DNA of 64,000 nt from NCBI GenBank assembly GCA_021780935.1, contig JAJXXT010000133.1, positions 5,531 through 69,530 on the forward strand, given 5' to 3'. The first letter of the stretch is position 1; each line of letters begins with the position of its first letter. The notes under the pieces are model-generated. The model was not told the origin of the DNA. It did no database searches and worked only from the letters and a program-made list of their open reading frames with translations. Positions 36,188 through 45,269 of this stretch are shown piece by piece. The stretch is from Pseudomonadota bacterium (GTDB lineage: Bacteria; Pseudomonadota; Alphaproteobacteria; Acetobacterales; Acetobacteraceae). The position numbers and the translations under genes were made by a program.

Positions 36188-36835
36188 CTACTTCTTGTCG
36201 ATGGAGATGTACCAGCAGCCGACGAAATCCTTGTCGGCGGCGGTCACCGAGGCGAAGGAGCTGCCCCAGCTGTAGATCGTGCCGCCCTTGCGGTAGAGAT
36301 AATGGCAGAGCCCGTCATAAGGCTTCTTGGAATTATCCACGGACTTGTCATACACGCCGATGATGGCGTCGCCGCCAGGGTCCATCTTGCTGACCTTGGA
36401 GGAAAAATCCCACGCACGTTTCAGGTAGTCGCAAACCGCCTGGGGCGGCAGGGCGATGGAGAATTTCGGGTCGCCGGTGATCGCCTTGATGGTCTGGCCG
36501 GTGTCCTGATTGATGTATTTGCTGACCGAGTTGTTGATGTAGAGGATGTAGGAGCGCGGCGTGAACGTGGCGAAATCGAAACCATCGACGACGCCGAAGG
36601 AGCGGGTCAGCCGCTCGATCTCGTCGAGCAGGTCGGTCTGGTTTTCCGCATAGAGCATTTCGAGATAGGTCTTGATCTCGGCGAGGATGGTGAACGGGCG
36701 TGGCGCGTTGATGATGTTCGGCCGCGCCGTGGGGTTCATTTCGTACATGGCGTAGAGCGAGCTGGTGAAGCCGCAGATGCCCCAGCCCTCGTTGCGCCGG
36801 CCGATGCTGCGCATCGTGCTCTCGGAATAGGACAT
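36188..36835 (-). CDS. orphan protein, possible papain-like cysteine peptidase
   Basis: I do not recognise this 215-residue protein. ATG 36835 has GGAGG 7 nt upstream. Near the N terminus is GWGICGFTSSLYAMY (Cys21). Near the C terminus is LCHYLYRKGGTIYSWGSSF (His178, then a SWG). Cys early, His late and a trailing SWG are arranged as in papain-like enzymes, so a cysteine-peptidase fold is a fair hypothesis. There is no signal peptide. Codon use is less GC-biased than neighbours. It stands alone between the M28 gene (convergent) and the DUF1501 gene. Confidence 0.6.
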   Translation of the reverse strand: MSYSESTMRSIGRRNEGWGICGFTSSLYAMYEMNPTARPNIINAPRPFTILAEIKTYLEMLYAENQTDLLDEIERLTRSFGVVDGFDFATFTPRSYILYINNSVSKYINQDTGQTIKAITGDPKFSIALPPQAVCDYLKRAWDFSSKVSKMDPGGDAIIGVYDKSVDNSKKPYDGLCHYLYRKGGTIYSWGSSFASVTAADKDFVGCWYISIDKK

Positions 36836-36989
36836 CGCGTTGCCTCCGCTGCTGCTGCTTGTTCGCCCATCGCCGCTGCTCGCCCGACGAAGCGGGCACG
36901 CCAAGCCGTAGCCGGCTTCGGCGCCCGGACCGTTCCGCCGGCAGCCTAGCCCGGTCGTGGGGTGAGGAAAAGCGGCAAGGTGGTGACGG

Positions 36990-38207
36990 TCAGGCGTTGG
37001 CGCGGATCAGGCCGGCCATCGGGGCGACGGACTGGCTGCCGGGGAAGACGCGCAGCAGGGCCGCCTGGTCGAGGCCGAGATGGCTGGCCAGCACGCCCTT
37101 GGCGAGGGCCCGCAGTTCGGCCGTGGGCGCGAGATCGCGGTTCTGGAAAAGCTGGTTCTGCGCCAGGCCCGGCCAGTCGGCGCGCACCCGCCCGCCCTGG
37201 ATCGCGCCGCCGGCGAGGAAGGCCGTGGTGGCGGTGCCGTGGTCGGTGCCGTTGGTGCCGTTCTCGCGCACGGTGCGGCCGAACTCCGTGATCACCAGCA
37301 CCGCGGTGTTGGCCCAGGCGGCGCCGAGCCCCTGCTTGAGCGCGACAAGACCATGGTCGAGGGCGGTGAGCGGGTAGCGCAGGCGCGGCACCTGGGCGAC
37401 ATGCGTGTCCCAGCCGACCATTTCCATCGCGGCGAGGCGCGGGCCGTCGGCGGCGGCGAGCATCCGCCCGGCGACCAGGGCGAGGGAGGGGAAGGCCTGC
37501 CGGCCACGATGGTGCTGCTGGCCCTGGACCGCGTCGATGAAGCCACGCTCGCGCAGGCCGTCGGCGAAGGCCGGGCCGGTGATCGGGTCGCGGCGGTTCA
37601 GCGCGGCGATCTCGTTGTAGAGCGTGACGGCGGGGGAGCGGAAGTTTTCCGGCAGCCAGGAGCCCGCCTGCGTGGGACCGCGCAGGATCAGCGGCATGGT
37701 GGCGGCGATGGCGATGGCGTTGTCGCCGTGCGGCGGGCGCGGGATGTTGCCGGCGACGCGGTTGAGCCAGCCGCTTTTGATGCTGTGGTCGCCGTCGCCC
37801 ATTTCCATGTAGTCCTGGGCCTCGAAATGGCTGCGGACGCGCCAGACGCCGGCGATGGCGTGCACCGGCATCAGCTCGCCGGCGGCGTAGAGCCCGTGCA
37901 TGCCGGTGAGGACGGGGTGCAGGCCGTAGAAGCCGCCGAGATCGAGCGGGCCGCCCGGCTGGCCGGGCCTGCCGGTCAGCAGCCCGCCGCGCCAGGTGGC
38001 GAGGTGGCGGTCACCATAGGGCACGACGGCGGAGAGCCCGTCGAGCGCGCCACGCAGCAGGATGACGACGAAGCGCCGGTCCGTGGGGGCGGCGGCCAGC
38101 GCCATCGAGGCACGGCCGAGGCTGACCGCGCCGGCGAGGCCGAGCAGGGTGGCGCGGCGGGTGAGGCGGGGCAGGCCGCTTGCCGGGTTGATCGTGGATG
38201 GGGTCAT
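36990..38207 (-). CDS. DUF1501 Tat-exported protein
   Basis: A 405-residue protein of DUF1501, a sulfatase-like family. The N terminus has a twin-arginine signal (LTRRATLLGLAGAVSLG). Conserved stretches are VVILLRGALDGLSAVVPYGD, MEMVGWDTHVAQ and VLVITEFGRTVRENGTNGTDHGTA. The ATG at 38207 overlaps the stop of the DUF1800 gene. The DUF1800-DUF1501 pair is widespread and probably exported together; the function is not established. Confidence 0.92.
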   Translation of the reverse strand: MTPSTINPASGLPRLTRRATLLGLAGAVSLGRASMALAAAPTDRRFVVILLRGALDGLSAVVPYGDRHLATWRGGLLTGRPGQPGGPLDLGGFYGLHPVLTGMHGLYAAGELMPVHAIAGVWRVRSHFEAQDYMEMGDGDHSIKSGWLNRVAGNIPRPPHGDNAIAIAATMPLILRGPTQAGSWLPENFRSPAVTLYNEIAALNRRDPITGPAFADGLRERGFIDAVQGQQHHRGRQAFPSLALVAGRMLAAADGPRLAAMEMVGWDTHVAQVPRLRYPLTALDHGLVALKQGLGAAWANTAVLVITEFGRTVRENGTNGTDHGTATTAFLAGGAIQGGRVRADWPGLAQNQLFQNRDLAPTAELRALAKGVLASHLGLDQAALLRVFPGSQSVAPMAGLIRANA

Positions 38208-39520
38208 CGGCGCATGAACTCCGGCGAGGCGAGCAGCAGGGTGAGGCCCTCGCGGCGGGAGCCGGCGCGGGCGACGGCCTCGCGGGTCTGGGCCGAGAGC
38301 AGGGGGCCGAGCACCGCATCGGCGGTGGTTGCGGGGTCGAGGCGGTCGGCGCGGGCGGTGAGGTCGTAGGACCAGTCGGCGCGGCGCATCATGCCGTCGC
38401 CGCTGCCCCAGTCGGCGGCGGAGTCCGACCAGCCGTTGGGCAGGGGGGCGGCGAAGAAGGGCTGGCCGAGCCCGGCCATGGCGAACAGCACCGGGTAGCG
38501 GCGGGCGGGCGGGAGAGCGAGGGCGCGGGTGGCGGCGACGGCGTAGTCCGCGGGGGTGCGCAGCTTGGTCAGCGGCACCGCGGCGGCCGGCTCGTCGATC
38601 AATGCCAGGGAGACGGATTTGAGGTCGCCGCGGGTGGTGGTGAGCACGTGTTGCAGGTGAGCGACGGCCTCCGCCGGTGGGTGGTCGGCGATGAAATGCT
38701 GCGCCAGCTGGGTCGCGATGGAATGGTACGTCGAGGGGTGGTTGGCGAGGAAGCGCAGGGCCTCCACGCCGCCCTTTTCGCCGGGCGGGAAGCGATGGCC
38801 CATCAGGGTCTGCGCGCCAGGCTCGTGGGCGGCGGGGAAGAAGCGGAAGGCGGGGGCGCCGCGCGCCAGCAGGAAGGGCGGGGAGATGCCCCAGCCGGTG
38901 AGGATTTTCGCGAAGCTGGTCACGTCCGCCTGGGTGTAGCCGCTGGCCGGGGTGACGGTGTGCAGCTCCATGCACTCGCGGGCCAGGTTCTCGTTCAGGC
39001 CGCGATGGCGGCGGCGGCCGATGACGCTGTCGGGGCCGATGGACTGGGCGTTGTCGAGATACATCAGCATCGCGGGGTGGCGCTCGACGGCCAGCACCAT
39101 GTCCTCGAAGCGGCCGGTGACGTGCGGGCGGATGGCGGCGCGGACGTAGTCGCCGAGCACCGCGGCGACGAAGGGGCGCTTGAGGCTGACGGTGAAATGG
39201 TTGAACCAGAACCAGACCAGCCGTTCGCGGAACGGCATGGCGGTATCGACCATGTGGTTGCCGATGGCGCGGGCCTCGGCGAGATACATGTCGCGCACGC
39301 GGTGCGGCTTCAGCTTGCGCTTGCGGTCCAGCATGTCGGCGTGCAGCGCCTCGAGGCCCTGGACGGCGGTGGGGCCGGGGCCGTGAGCGAGCGGGTCAGG
39401 CGCCTCGATCTGGTGGCGCAGCCAGGCCCGGGCGTCGGCCGGCAGCGCCTCGCCGGGGCGGGGGCCGTAGCCGAAGCGGATGCTGGCGGAGATGGGGGTG
39501 AGCGTCATGGCCGGCAGCAT
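38204..39520 (-). CDS. DUF1800 family protein
   Basis: A 438-residue DUF1800 protein, partner of the downstream DUF1501 gene. Typical segments are IRFGYGPRPGEALPAD, RLVWFWFNHFTVS, NLARECMELHT and YTQADVTSFAKILTGW, and FRFFPAAHEPGAQTLMG. It lacks an obvious signal peptide, so export may depend on its Tat-bearing partner or it may stay inside. ATG 39508 is an alternative start. The gene is divergent from the EF-G gene. Confidence 0.9.
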   Translation of the reverse strand: MLPAMTLTPISASIRFGYGPRPGEALPADARAWLRHQIEAPDPLAHGPGPTAVQGLEALHADMLDRKRKLKPHRVRDMYLAEARAIGNHMVDTAMPFRERLVWFWFNHFTVSLKRPFVAAVLGDYVRAAIRPHVTGRFEDMVLAVERHPAMLMYLDNAQSIGPDSVIGRRRHRGLNENLARECMELHTVTPASGYTQADVTSFAKILTGWGISPPFLLARGAPAFRFFPAAHEPGAQTLMGHRFPPGEKGGVEALRFLANHPSTYHSIATQLAQHFIADHPPAEAVAHLQHVLTTTRGDLKSVSLALIDEPAAAVPLTKLRTPADYAVAATRALALPPARRYPVLFAMAGLGQPFFAAPLPNGWSDSAADWGSGDGMMRRADWSYDLTARADRLDPATTADAVLGPLLSAQTREAVARAGSRREGLTLLLASPEFMRR

Positions 39521-39791
39521 GCGCCGTTTTCATGTGACGGGATGTGACAAAGTATGAAGCCGCGATGCACGCAAGGAGGGCCCGGGGCGGGCGGGACGGG
39601 CCTGCCATGCGCCGGGCGGCGGAGCGGGAAGGCGGGCGCGCAGGCCTTCGCGCTTGCAAAATCGGGCGCGACCGGGCATTGCGCGGCCGAGATCAGAACA
39701 AGTACCGCGCGCGGACGCCATCCGGCGCGCCTTTTGCGCTACCCCTGTCGTTGTTTGCCCGGCCGCCGGCCGGGACCCCATGGAGGCCACC
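39521..39791. other. divergent intergenic region, DUF1800 / EF-G
   Basis: A 271-bp region between divergent starts. Apart from a GC-rich block about 39580-39640, it shows no repeat, no strong hairpin and no clear hexamer pair. It should carry both promoters. Confidence 0.4.
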
Positions 39792-41879
39792 GTGTCCACG
39801 ATCGCGCTCGACAAGATTCGCAACATCGGCATCACCGCGCATATCGATGCCGGCAAGACGACGACGACGGAGCGCATCCTCTACTACACCGGGGTGTCGC
39901 ACCGCATCGGCGAGGTGCATGACGGCAACACCACGACCGACTACATGGAGCAGGAGCGCGAGCGCGGCATCACCATCACCTCCGCCGCGGTGACCTGCGA
40001 GTGGAAGAACCACCGCATCAACATCATCGACACGCCCGGCCATATCGATTTCAACATCGAGGTGAACCGTTCGCTGCGCGTGCTCGACGGCGCGGTGTTC
40101 ATCATCGAGGGCGTGGCCGGCGTGCAGCCGCAGTCCGAGACCAACTGGCGCCTGGCCGACCGCTATAACGTGCCGCGCATCATCTTCATCAACAAGCTCG
40201 ACCGGACCGGGGCCGATTTCTATCGCGCCTTCGCGACGCTGAAGGAAAAGCTCGACATCGTCGCCCTGCCGCTGCAACTGCCGATCGGCGTCGAGGACCA
40301 GTTTCTCGGCGTGGTCGATCTCGTCGAGATGAAGGCGATCGTCTGGGAGGGCGGCGAGCTCGGCGCCAAGTTCCATGACGAGGCGATCCCCGCCGACCTG
40401 CTGGAGGCGGCGAAGGAGCACCGGCAGACGCTGCTCGACACCGCGCTGTCGGTCGATGACGCGGCGATGGAGGAGTATTTCGACAAGGGCGACGTGGCGG
40501 TGGAGACGCTGAAACGCTGCATCAAGATCGGCACGATTTCCGGCGCGTTCCGCCCGGTGCTGTGCGGCACCGCGTTCAAGAACAAGGGCGTGCAGCCGCT
40601 GCTCGACGCGGTGCTGGACTATCTGCCCTCGCCGGTCGATGTGCCGGGCATCGCGGTCGCCGCCGAGGAGGGTGAGGACGAGACCGCCGAGCATGATCGC
40701 AGGCGCATCAAGGCCGACCCCGCGGCACCGTTCGCAGGCCTCGCGTTCAAGATCATCAACGACAAATACGGCACGCTGACCTTCGTGCGGGTCTATGCCG
40801 GCACGCTGAAATCCGGCGACACGGTGCTGAACACGACGCGCGAGGGCAAGGAGCGGGTCGGGCGCATGTTCCAGATGCATGCCGACAAGCGCGCCGAGAT
40901 CAAGGAAGTGGCGGCGGGCGACATCGTGGCCTTCGTCGGCCTGAAGGACACCGGAACCGGCGACACGCTGGCCTCGCCCGACGACCCGGTGGTGCTGGAG
41001 CGCATGGCTTTCCCGGTGCCGGTGATCGACATCTCGGTCGAGCCGAAGACCAAGGAGAGTGTCGAGAAGATGACGATCGGGCTGCAGAAGCTGGCGGGCG
41101 AGGATCCGTCGCTGCGGCTGAAGACGGACCAGGAGACGGGGCAGACCATTCTCTCTGGGATGGGCGAGCTGCATCTCGAGATCATCATCGACCGGCTGCG
41201 GCGCGAGTATGGGGTGGAGGCGAATATCGGGGCACCTCAGGTGGCGTATCGCGAAACGATCAGCCGCGCGCATACCGAGACCTACACCCACAAGAAGCAG
41301 ACCGGCGGCTCCGGCCAGTTCGCCGAGGTGAAGGTGATTTTCGAGCCGATGGAGCGCAACGGCGGCATCGTGTTCGAGAACAAGGTGGTGGGCGGCACGG
41401 TGCCGCGCGAATACATTCCGGCCGTGGAGAAGGGCATCCGCAACCAGGCGGAAACCGGCGTGCTGGCCGGGTTCCCGACCGTCGATTTCAAGTACACGCT
41501 GGTGGACGGCAAGTACCACGACGTGGACAGCTCGGCGCTGGCCTTCGAGATCGCGGCCAAGGCCTGCTTCCGCGAGGGCATGAAGAAGGCGGCGCCGATC
41601 ATTCTGGAGCCGATCATGGACGTCGAGGTGACGACGCCGAACGACCATGTCGGCGACGTGGTGGGCGACCTCAACCGCCGTCGCGGCATGATCCAGACGC
41701 AGGAGAGCGCGGGCTCGACCGTGATGGTGCGCGCGCATGTTCCGCTGAAGGAGATGTTCGGCTACATTTCCGACCTGCGCAGCATGACCAAGGGACGGGC
41801 CTCGTTCACCATGCAGTTCCATCACTACGATCCGGTGCCGCGCAACATCGCGGACCAGATCATGGCGAAGAGCGCATGA
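39792..41879 (+). CDS. fusA: elongation factor G (copy outside a str operon)
   Basis: Translocation GTPase of 695 residues. GTPase motifs: [19 protein letters not shown] (G1), RGITITSAA (G2), DTPGHIDF (G3) and NKLD (G4). Domain IV has the [15 protein letters not shown] stretch. GTG 39792 is chosen because GGAGG (39782-39786) is 5 nt upstream; ATG 39780 lacks a ribosome site. Neighbours are not rpsL, rpsG or tuf. Domain G also differs in places from the usual EF-G, with [20 protein letters not shown]. It may be a second EF-G rather than the housekeeping copy. Confidence 0.93.
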   Translation: MSTIALDKIRNIGITAHIDAGKTTTTERILYYTGVSHRIGEVHDGNTTTDYMEQERERGITITSAAVTCEWKNHRINIIDTPGHIDFNIEVNRSLRVLDGAVFIIEGVAGVQPQSETNWRLADRYNVPRIIFINKLDRTGADFYRAFATLKEKLDIVALPLQLPIGVEDQFLGVVDLVEMKAIVWEGGELGAKFHDEAIPADLLEAAKEHRQTLLDTALSVDDAAMEEYFDKGDVAVETLKRCIKIGTISGAFRPVLCGTAFKNKGVQPLLDAVLDYLPSPVDVPGIAVAAEEGEDETAEHDRRRIKADPAAPFAGLAFKIINDKYGTLTFVRVYAGTLKSGDTVLNTTREGKERVGRMFQMHADKRAEIKEVAAGDIVAFVGLKDTGTGDTLASPDDPVVLERMAFPVPVIDISVEPKTKESVEKMTIGLQKLAGEDPSLRLKTDQETGQTILSGMGELHLEIIIDRLRREYGVEANIGAPQVAYRETISRAHTETYTHKKQTGGSGQFAEVKVIFEPMERNGGIVFENKVVGGTVPREYIPAVEKGIRNQAETGVLAGFPTVDFKYTLVDGKYHDVDSSALAFEIAAKACFREGMKKAAPIILEPIMDVEVTTPNDHVGDVVGDLNRRRGMIQTQESAGSTVMVRAHVPLKEMFGYISDLRSMTKGRASFTMQFHHYDPVPRNIADQIMAKSA

Positions 41880-41946
41880 GGGCAGGCGCCTTTTGGCGGA
41901 TGGCTCGGTTGAGCGGTCGGTTTGCCGCCGGGTTGCGGGCCTGAGG

Positions 41947-42255
41947 ATGGAGCAGCCCCGCCTGCACTGGCGGCGTGGGCGTTCGGCCCCGGAGACGGGG
42001 ACGATGGAGTGGGTTGGAGTGGACGACGCGGGCGACGCCATCGCCCGCGTCGTTCGTCTTCTGGGGCCGGTGAGCGAGGGCTGGCGGATCTATGCCGCGG
42101 TGGCGCTCGACGAGGAGGCGCGGCTGATCGAGCTGCGGCCGCGGCCGCCGGAGGGTGAGGGCTGGCTCGCCTGTGTCGGCGGCCAGGTGGTGGGGCGGGC
42201 GGCGTTTCCGATGGCCGCCGTGCGCACCGCCGAGGCGGCGCTGGGCGGGGCTTAG
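41947..42255 (+). CDS. small hypothetical protein
   Basis: About 102 residues from ATG 41947; ATG 42004 (GGAG 9 nt upstream) would give 83. No known domain, signal or membrane segment. The middle has EGWRIYAAVALDEEARLIELR. It ends 6 nt before the DUF429 gene, and codon use matches real genes of the region (G/C at third positions), so it is probably translated with that gene. Confidence 0.5.
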   Translation: MEQPRLHWRRGRSAPETGTMEWVGVDDAGDAIARVVRLLGPVSEGWRIYAAVALDEEARLIELRPRPPEGEGWLACVGGQVVGRAAFPMAAVRTAEAALGGA

Positions 42256-42261
42256 GCGGCG

Positions 42262-43512
42262 ATGCGGACGGTTCTCGTTGGCTTCGATTCGGCCTGGGTG
42301 GATCACCCGGATCGGCCGGGCGCGATCACGTCGGCGCGGTTCGAAGGTAACCTGGCGGTGGCGTTTCGCGCGCCGTTCCCGGCCTCGTTCGACGCGGCGG
42401 CGGATTTCATTGAGGACGAGGCGCGGGAGGCCGATTGCGTCCTTGTGGCGCTCGATCAACCGACCATCGTCGGCAACGCCACCGGTGGCCGGCCGGTGGA
42501 GCGGGTCGCAGCCAGCGTGATCTCGTCGCTGCGCGGTGGGGTGCAGCCCGCCAATACCGGAAAGGCCGGAATGTTCGGCGCCAGCGCGCCGATATGGAGG
42601 TTTCTCGCGACACTGGGCGCCTGCCAGGATCTGGAGGCGGCGCGGCGGCGCGAGAAGGGCCGCTTTCTGATGGAGGTTTTCCCAGCGCTGGCGCTGCCGT
42701 CGCTGGTGCCGGCGATTCACGAGCGGTGGCGAGCCGCCAAATACAATCCCGCGAACCGTGCGCAGTTTGATCCGCGGGACTGGCCGCTGGTCGCGGGTGG
42801 GATTGCCGAGGTCGTGCAGCCGGTGCCGCAGCTCGCCGCATGGTGCCGGGCGGCGGCGGCGATCGTACAGCCTCGAAAGGCGGACCAGGACCGGCTGGAT
42901 GCGGCGATCTGCCTCACGATCGCTCATCGCTGGATGTTCGGGCCGCGCGAGGCAAGCCTGATTTTGGGAGAGTTCCGGACCGGCTATATGGTGACGCCGG
43001 CCGACGAAATGATCCGTGCGAGGCTGATGGCCGCGGCGGAAAAAGTCGGTGTTCCGTGGGACGATCCGGGGACGTTGCAAGATCCCCCACGGCGTTCGAT
43101 CGAGGTTGATCGGTCAGAGAGACCCGCGCGTTCACCGATCGGGCGGCACCAGGCGGGGGATGCGGTAGCCCGTTCCGGAAGGGTCGAAACGGATGCTGTT
43201 TATGCCCTGCTGGTGCCGGCGGCGAGGGAACGGCGAACCATGACCTATGGCGAGGTGGCGGATGCGCTTGGGCTGCCGCCGCATCAGGGAACGTATGCTT
43301 CGCTGAACCGTGCCCTCAACGAATTGTCGGCGCGAAACCGTAAGCACGGCGAACCTCAGATCATGAGTCTTGTCGTTTCGAAAACGACAGGTCTCCCCAG
43401 ACTCGGGTTTTATCGCACGCTCGGCGCGGAGCCCAAGGACCTGCGCGAACAGAGGGTCGTTTTTGAGTGCGAGCGAGATCGCTGCTTCGGTTTTGATTGG
43501 CCGGCCACGTGA
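42262..43512 (+). CDS. DUF429 protein with added C-terminal winged-helix-like domain
   Basis: A 416-residue protein. Residues 1-260 match DUF429, an RNase H-like fold of unknown role (VLVGFDSAWVDHPD, ALDQPTIVGN, GMFGASAPIWRF, KADQDRLDAAICL). Residues about 310-400 form a separate piece (DAVYALLVPAARERRTMTYG, YASLNRALNELSARN, VVSKTTGLPRLGFY) that looks like a small winged-helix domain of the alkyltransferase-like kind, without an obvious active-site Cys. The C-terminal third uses more A/T than the first part, which suggests a later join. It is convergent with the ABC permease genes. Confidence 0.72.
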   Translation: MRTVLVGFDSAWVDHPDRPGAITSARFEGNLAVAFRAPFPASFDAAADFIEDEAREADCVLVALDQPTIVGNATGGRPVERVAASVISSLRGGVQPANTGKAGMFGASAPIWRFLATLGACQDLEAARRREKGRFLMEVFPALALPSLVPAIHERWRAAKYNPANRAQFDPRDWPLVAGGIAEVVQPVPQLAAWCRAAAAIVQPRKADQDRLDAAICLTIAHRWMFGPREASLILGEFRTGYMVTPADEMIRARLMAAAEKVGVPWDDPGTLQDPPRRSIEVDRSERPARSPIGRHQAGDAVARSGRVETDAVYALLVPAARERRTMTYGEVADALGLPPHQGTYASLNRALNELSARNRKHGEPQIMSLVVSKTTGLPRLGFYRTLGAEPKDLREQRVVFECERDRCFGFDWPAT

Positions 43513-43536
43513 TCGCGTGCCGGTTTCCGGCCGCGG

Positions 43537-44337
43537 CTATTCCTTCACCCCGCCGGCGGTGAGGCCGCGGACGAGGTAGCGGCCGGTGAGCATGGTGAAG
43601 GCGAGCACCGGCAGCAGCACCAGCACGCCGGCGGCGGCGATCTTGCCCCATTCCCAGCCGGCATACTGCATGAAGTTCACGATGGCGACCGGCGCGGTCA
43701 TCGCGTTGGTGCGGGTGAGGATCAGGGCGAAAAAGAAATCATTCCACGACATGATGAAGCAGAGGATGCCGGTGGCGGCGAGGCCGGGGGCGCAGAGCGG
43801 CAGCACCACGCGCAGGAACGCGCCCCAGACGCCGGCGCCGTCGATCCAGGCGGCCTCCTCGAGCGAGCGGGGAATGGCGGCGAAGAAACTGCGCATGGTC
43901 CAGATCACCATCGCGAGGTCGAAGGTGAGATAGACCACGACCAGGCCGCTCACCGTGTCGATCACGCCGAGCCAGGAGAAGGCGAGGAAGAACGGCAGGG
44001 TGAAGGCGATGGGCGGGGCCATGCGGGTGACCAGCACCCACATCGCGATGCCGCGACGCCGGCGGATGGCGCCGCGGGTGAGCGCGTAGGCCGCCGGCAC
44101 GCCGAGCAGCAGCGAGAGCGCGGTCGCGACGCCACTGGCGACGATGCTGTTGGCGAACGAGGCGGGAAAGCCGCCGCCGGCGAGCGCGCGGTAATTGCCG
44201 AGCGTGGGCACGAACGTGGCGTTGGTGATCGAGGCCTCGGTGCGGAACGACATCTGCAACAGCCACAGCGCCGGCAGCACCACCACCGCCAGCAGCAGCG
44301 TGCCCGCCCACTCGGCGGTGCGCCGGCGCCTAGGCAT
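43537..44337 (-). CDS. carbohydrate ABC transporter permease, MalG type
   Basis: A 266-residue inner-membrane permease with six helices. The EAA loop that contacts the ATPase reads EEAAWIDGAGVWGAFLRVVLPLCAPG. It belongs to the CUT1 sugar importers (MalG/UgpE type). The start overlaps the end of the MalF-type permease by 8 nt. It is the last gene of the unit; no ATPase gene follows. Confidence 0.93.
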   Translation of the reverse strand: MPRRRRTAEWAGTLLLAVVVLPALWLLQMSFRTEASITNATFVPTLGNYRALAGGGFPASFANSIVASGVATALSLLLGVPAAYALTRGAIRRRRGIAMWVLVTRMAPPIAFTLPFFLAFSWLGVIDTVSGLVVVYLTFDLAMVIWTMRSFFAAIPRSLEEAAWIDGAGVWGAFLRVVLPLCAPGLAATGILCFIMSWNDFFFALILTRTNAMTAPVAIVNFMQYAGWEWGKIAAAGVLVLLPVLAFTMLTGRYLVRGLTAGGVKE

Positions 44338-45229
44338 CGTTGTCGTGCCCGAAGCCGAGGCGCCCGATCAGCAGGCTGAGCACGAACACCCCGGCGACCA
44401 TCATCGTCGCGATGGCACTGCCATAGCCCCAGTAGGCGAAGTTGAAGGTCTGTACGAAGGCGTAATAGTTCGTCACCTCCGTGGCACGGCCGGGGCCGCC
44501 ATCGGTGAGCACGTAGATCAGCGGGAACGCCTTGATGCTGTCGATCAGGCGGAACAGCACGGCGACGGTCAGCGCCGGGCGGATGAAGGGCAGGCGGACA
44601 TGCCAGAACATCTGCGGCCCGCTGGCGCCGTCGATATGCGCGGCCTCGATCTGTTCGCGCGGCATCATCTGGAGTGCCGCGAGAACCATGAGCATGGTGA
44701 AGGGAAACCACTCCCAGGTATCGGCGAAGGCGATCAGCGGCAGCGCGGTCGCGGGGCTGGTGACCAGCGAGCCGGGACGCAGGCCGAACCAGCCGAGCAC
44801 GGTGTAGGCCGGGCTGACATCGGGGGTGGTCAGCAGCTTCCAGATGATGGCGACGACGATCGGCGGCAGCACCATCGGCACCAGGAAGCCGGTGCGCAGC
44901 ACCTCCATCCAGCGGCTGTCGACATCGAGCAGCAGCGCCAAGCCGACGCCGGCCAGCGTCTGCATGCCGACGGTGAGGAGCGAAAGCTCCGCCTGCAGCA
45001 GCACCGAATGGGGAAAGCTGCTGTGCCAGAGCGCCTGGGCGTAGTTGGCGAAGGGGTGGGAGAAATCGAGGCCGCTGCCCGGTGTCACGGGGGTGAGCGG
45101 GGTGAGGCTGGTGGCGACGAGGTAGATCGCGGGGCCGAGGGTGACGACGGCCAGCACGATGAGCGCCGGGGCGAGGCCACACAGGAAGGCACGGCGCTGG
45201 GCGCGGGCCCAGCCGGTGCGCGCGCTCAC
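44330..45229 (-). CDS. carbohydrate ABC transporter permease, MalF/UgpA type
   Basis: A 299-residue permease with six predicted helices. The EAA loop is EQIEAAHIDGASGPQMFWHVRLPFIRP, and the characteristic LTDGGPGRATEV precedes a late helix. It pairs with the MalG-type gene. It begins 40 nt after the binding-protein gene. Confidence 0.93.
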   Translation of the reverse strand: MSARTGWARAQRRAFLCGLAPALIVLAVVTLGPAIYLVATSLTPLTPVTPGSGLDFSHPFANYAQALWHSSFPHSVLLQAELSLLTVGMQTLAGVGLALLLDVDSRWMEVLRTGFLVPMVLPPIVVAIIWKLLTTPDVSPAYTVLGWFGLRPGSLVTSPATALPLIAFADTWEWFPFTMLMVLAALQMMPREQIEAAHIDGASGPQMFWHVRLPFIRPALTVAVLFRLIDSIKAFPLIYVLTDGGPGRATEVTNYYAFVQTFNFAYWGYGSAIATMMVAGVFVLSLLIGRLGFGHDNDA

Positions 45230-45269
45230 CCGCGGCCCTGGGCGCGCGAACGCCGGCGGCGGGCCGGCC

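Noticed and set aside
39792..41879. Tetracycline-resistance ribosomal protection protein instead of EF-G
   Set aside because: Length, G motifs and domain IV pattern fit EF-G better than TetM-like proteins.
43372..43388. GTCGTTT/AAACGAC inverted repeat with 3-nt loop
   Set aside because: It lies inside the coding part of the DUF429 gene, and no promoter is near; likely chance.
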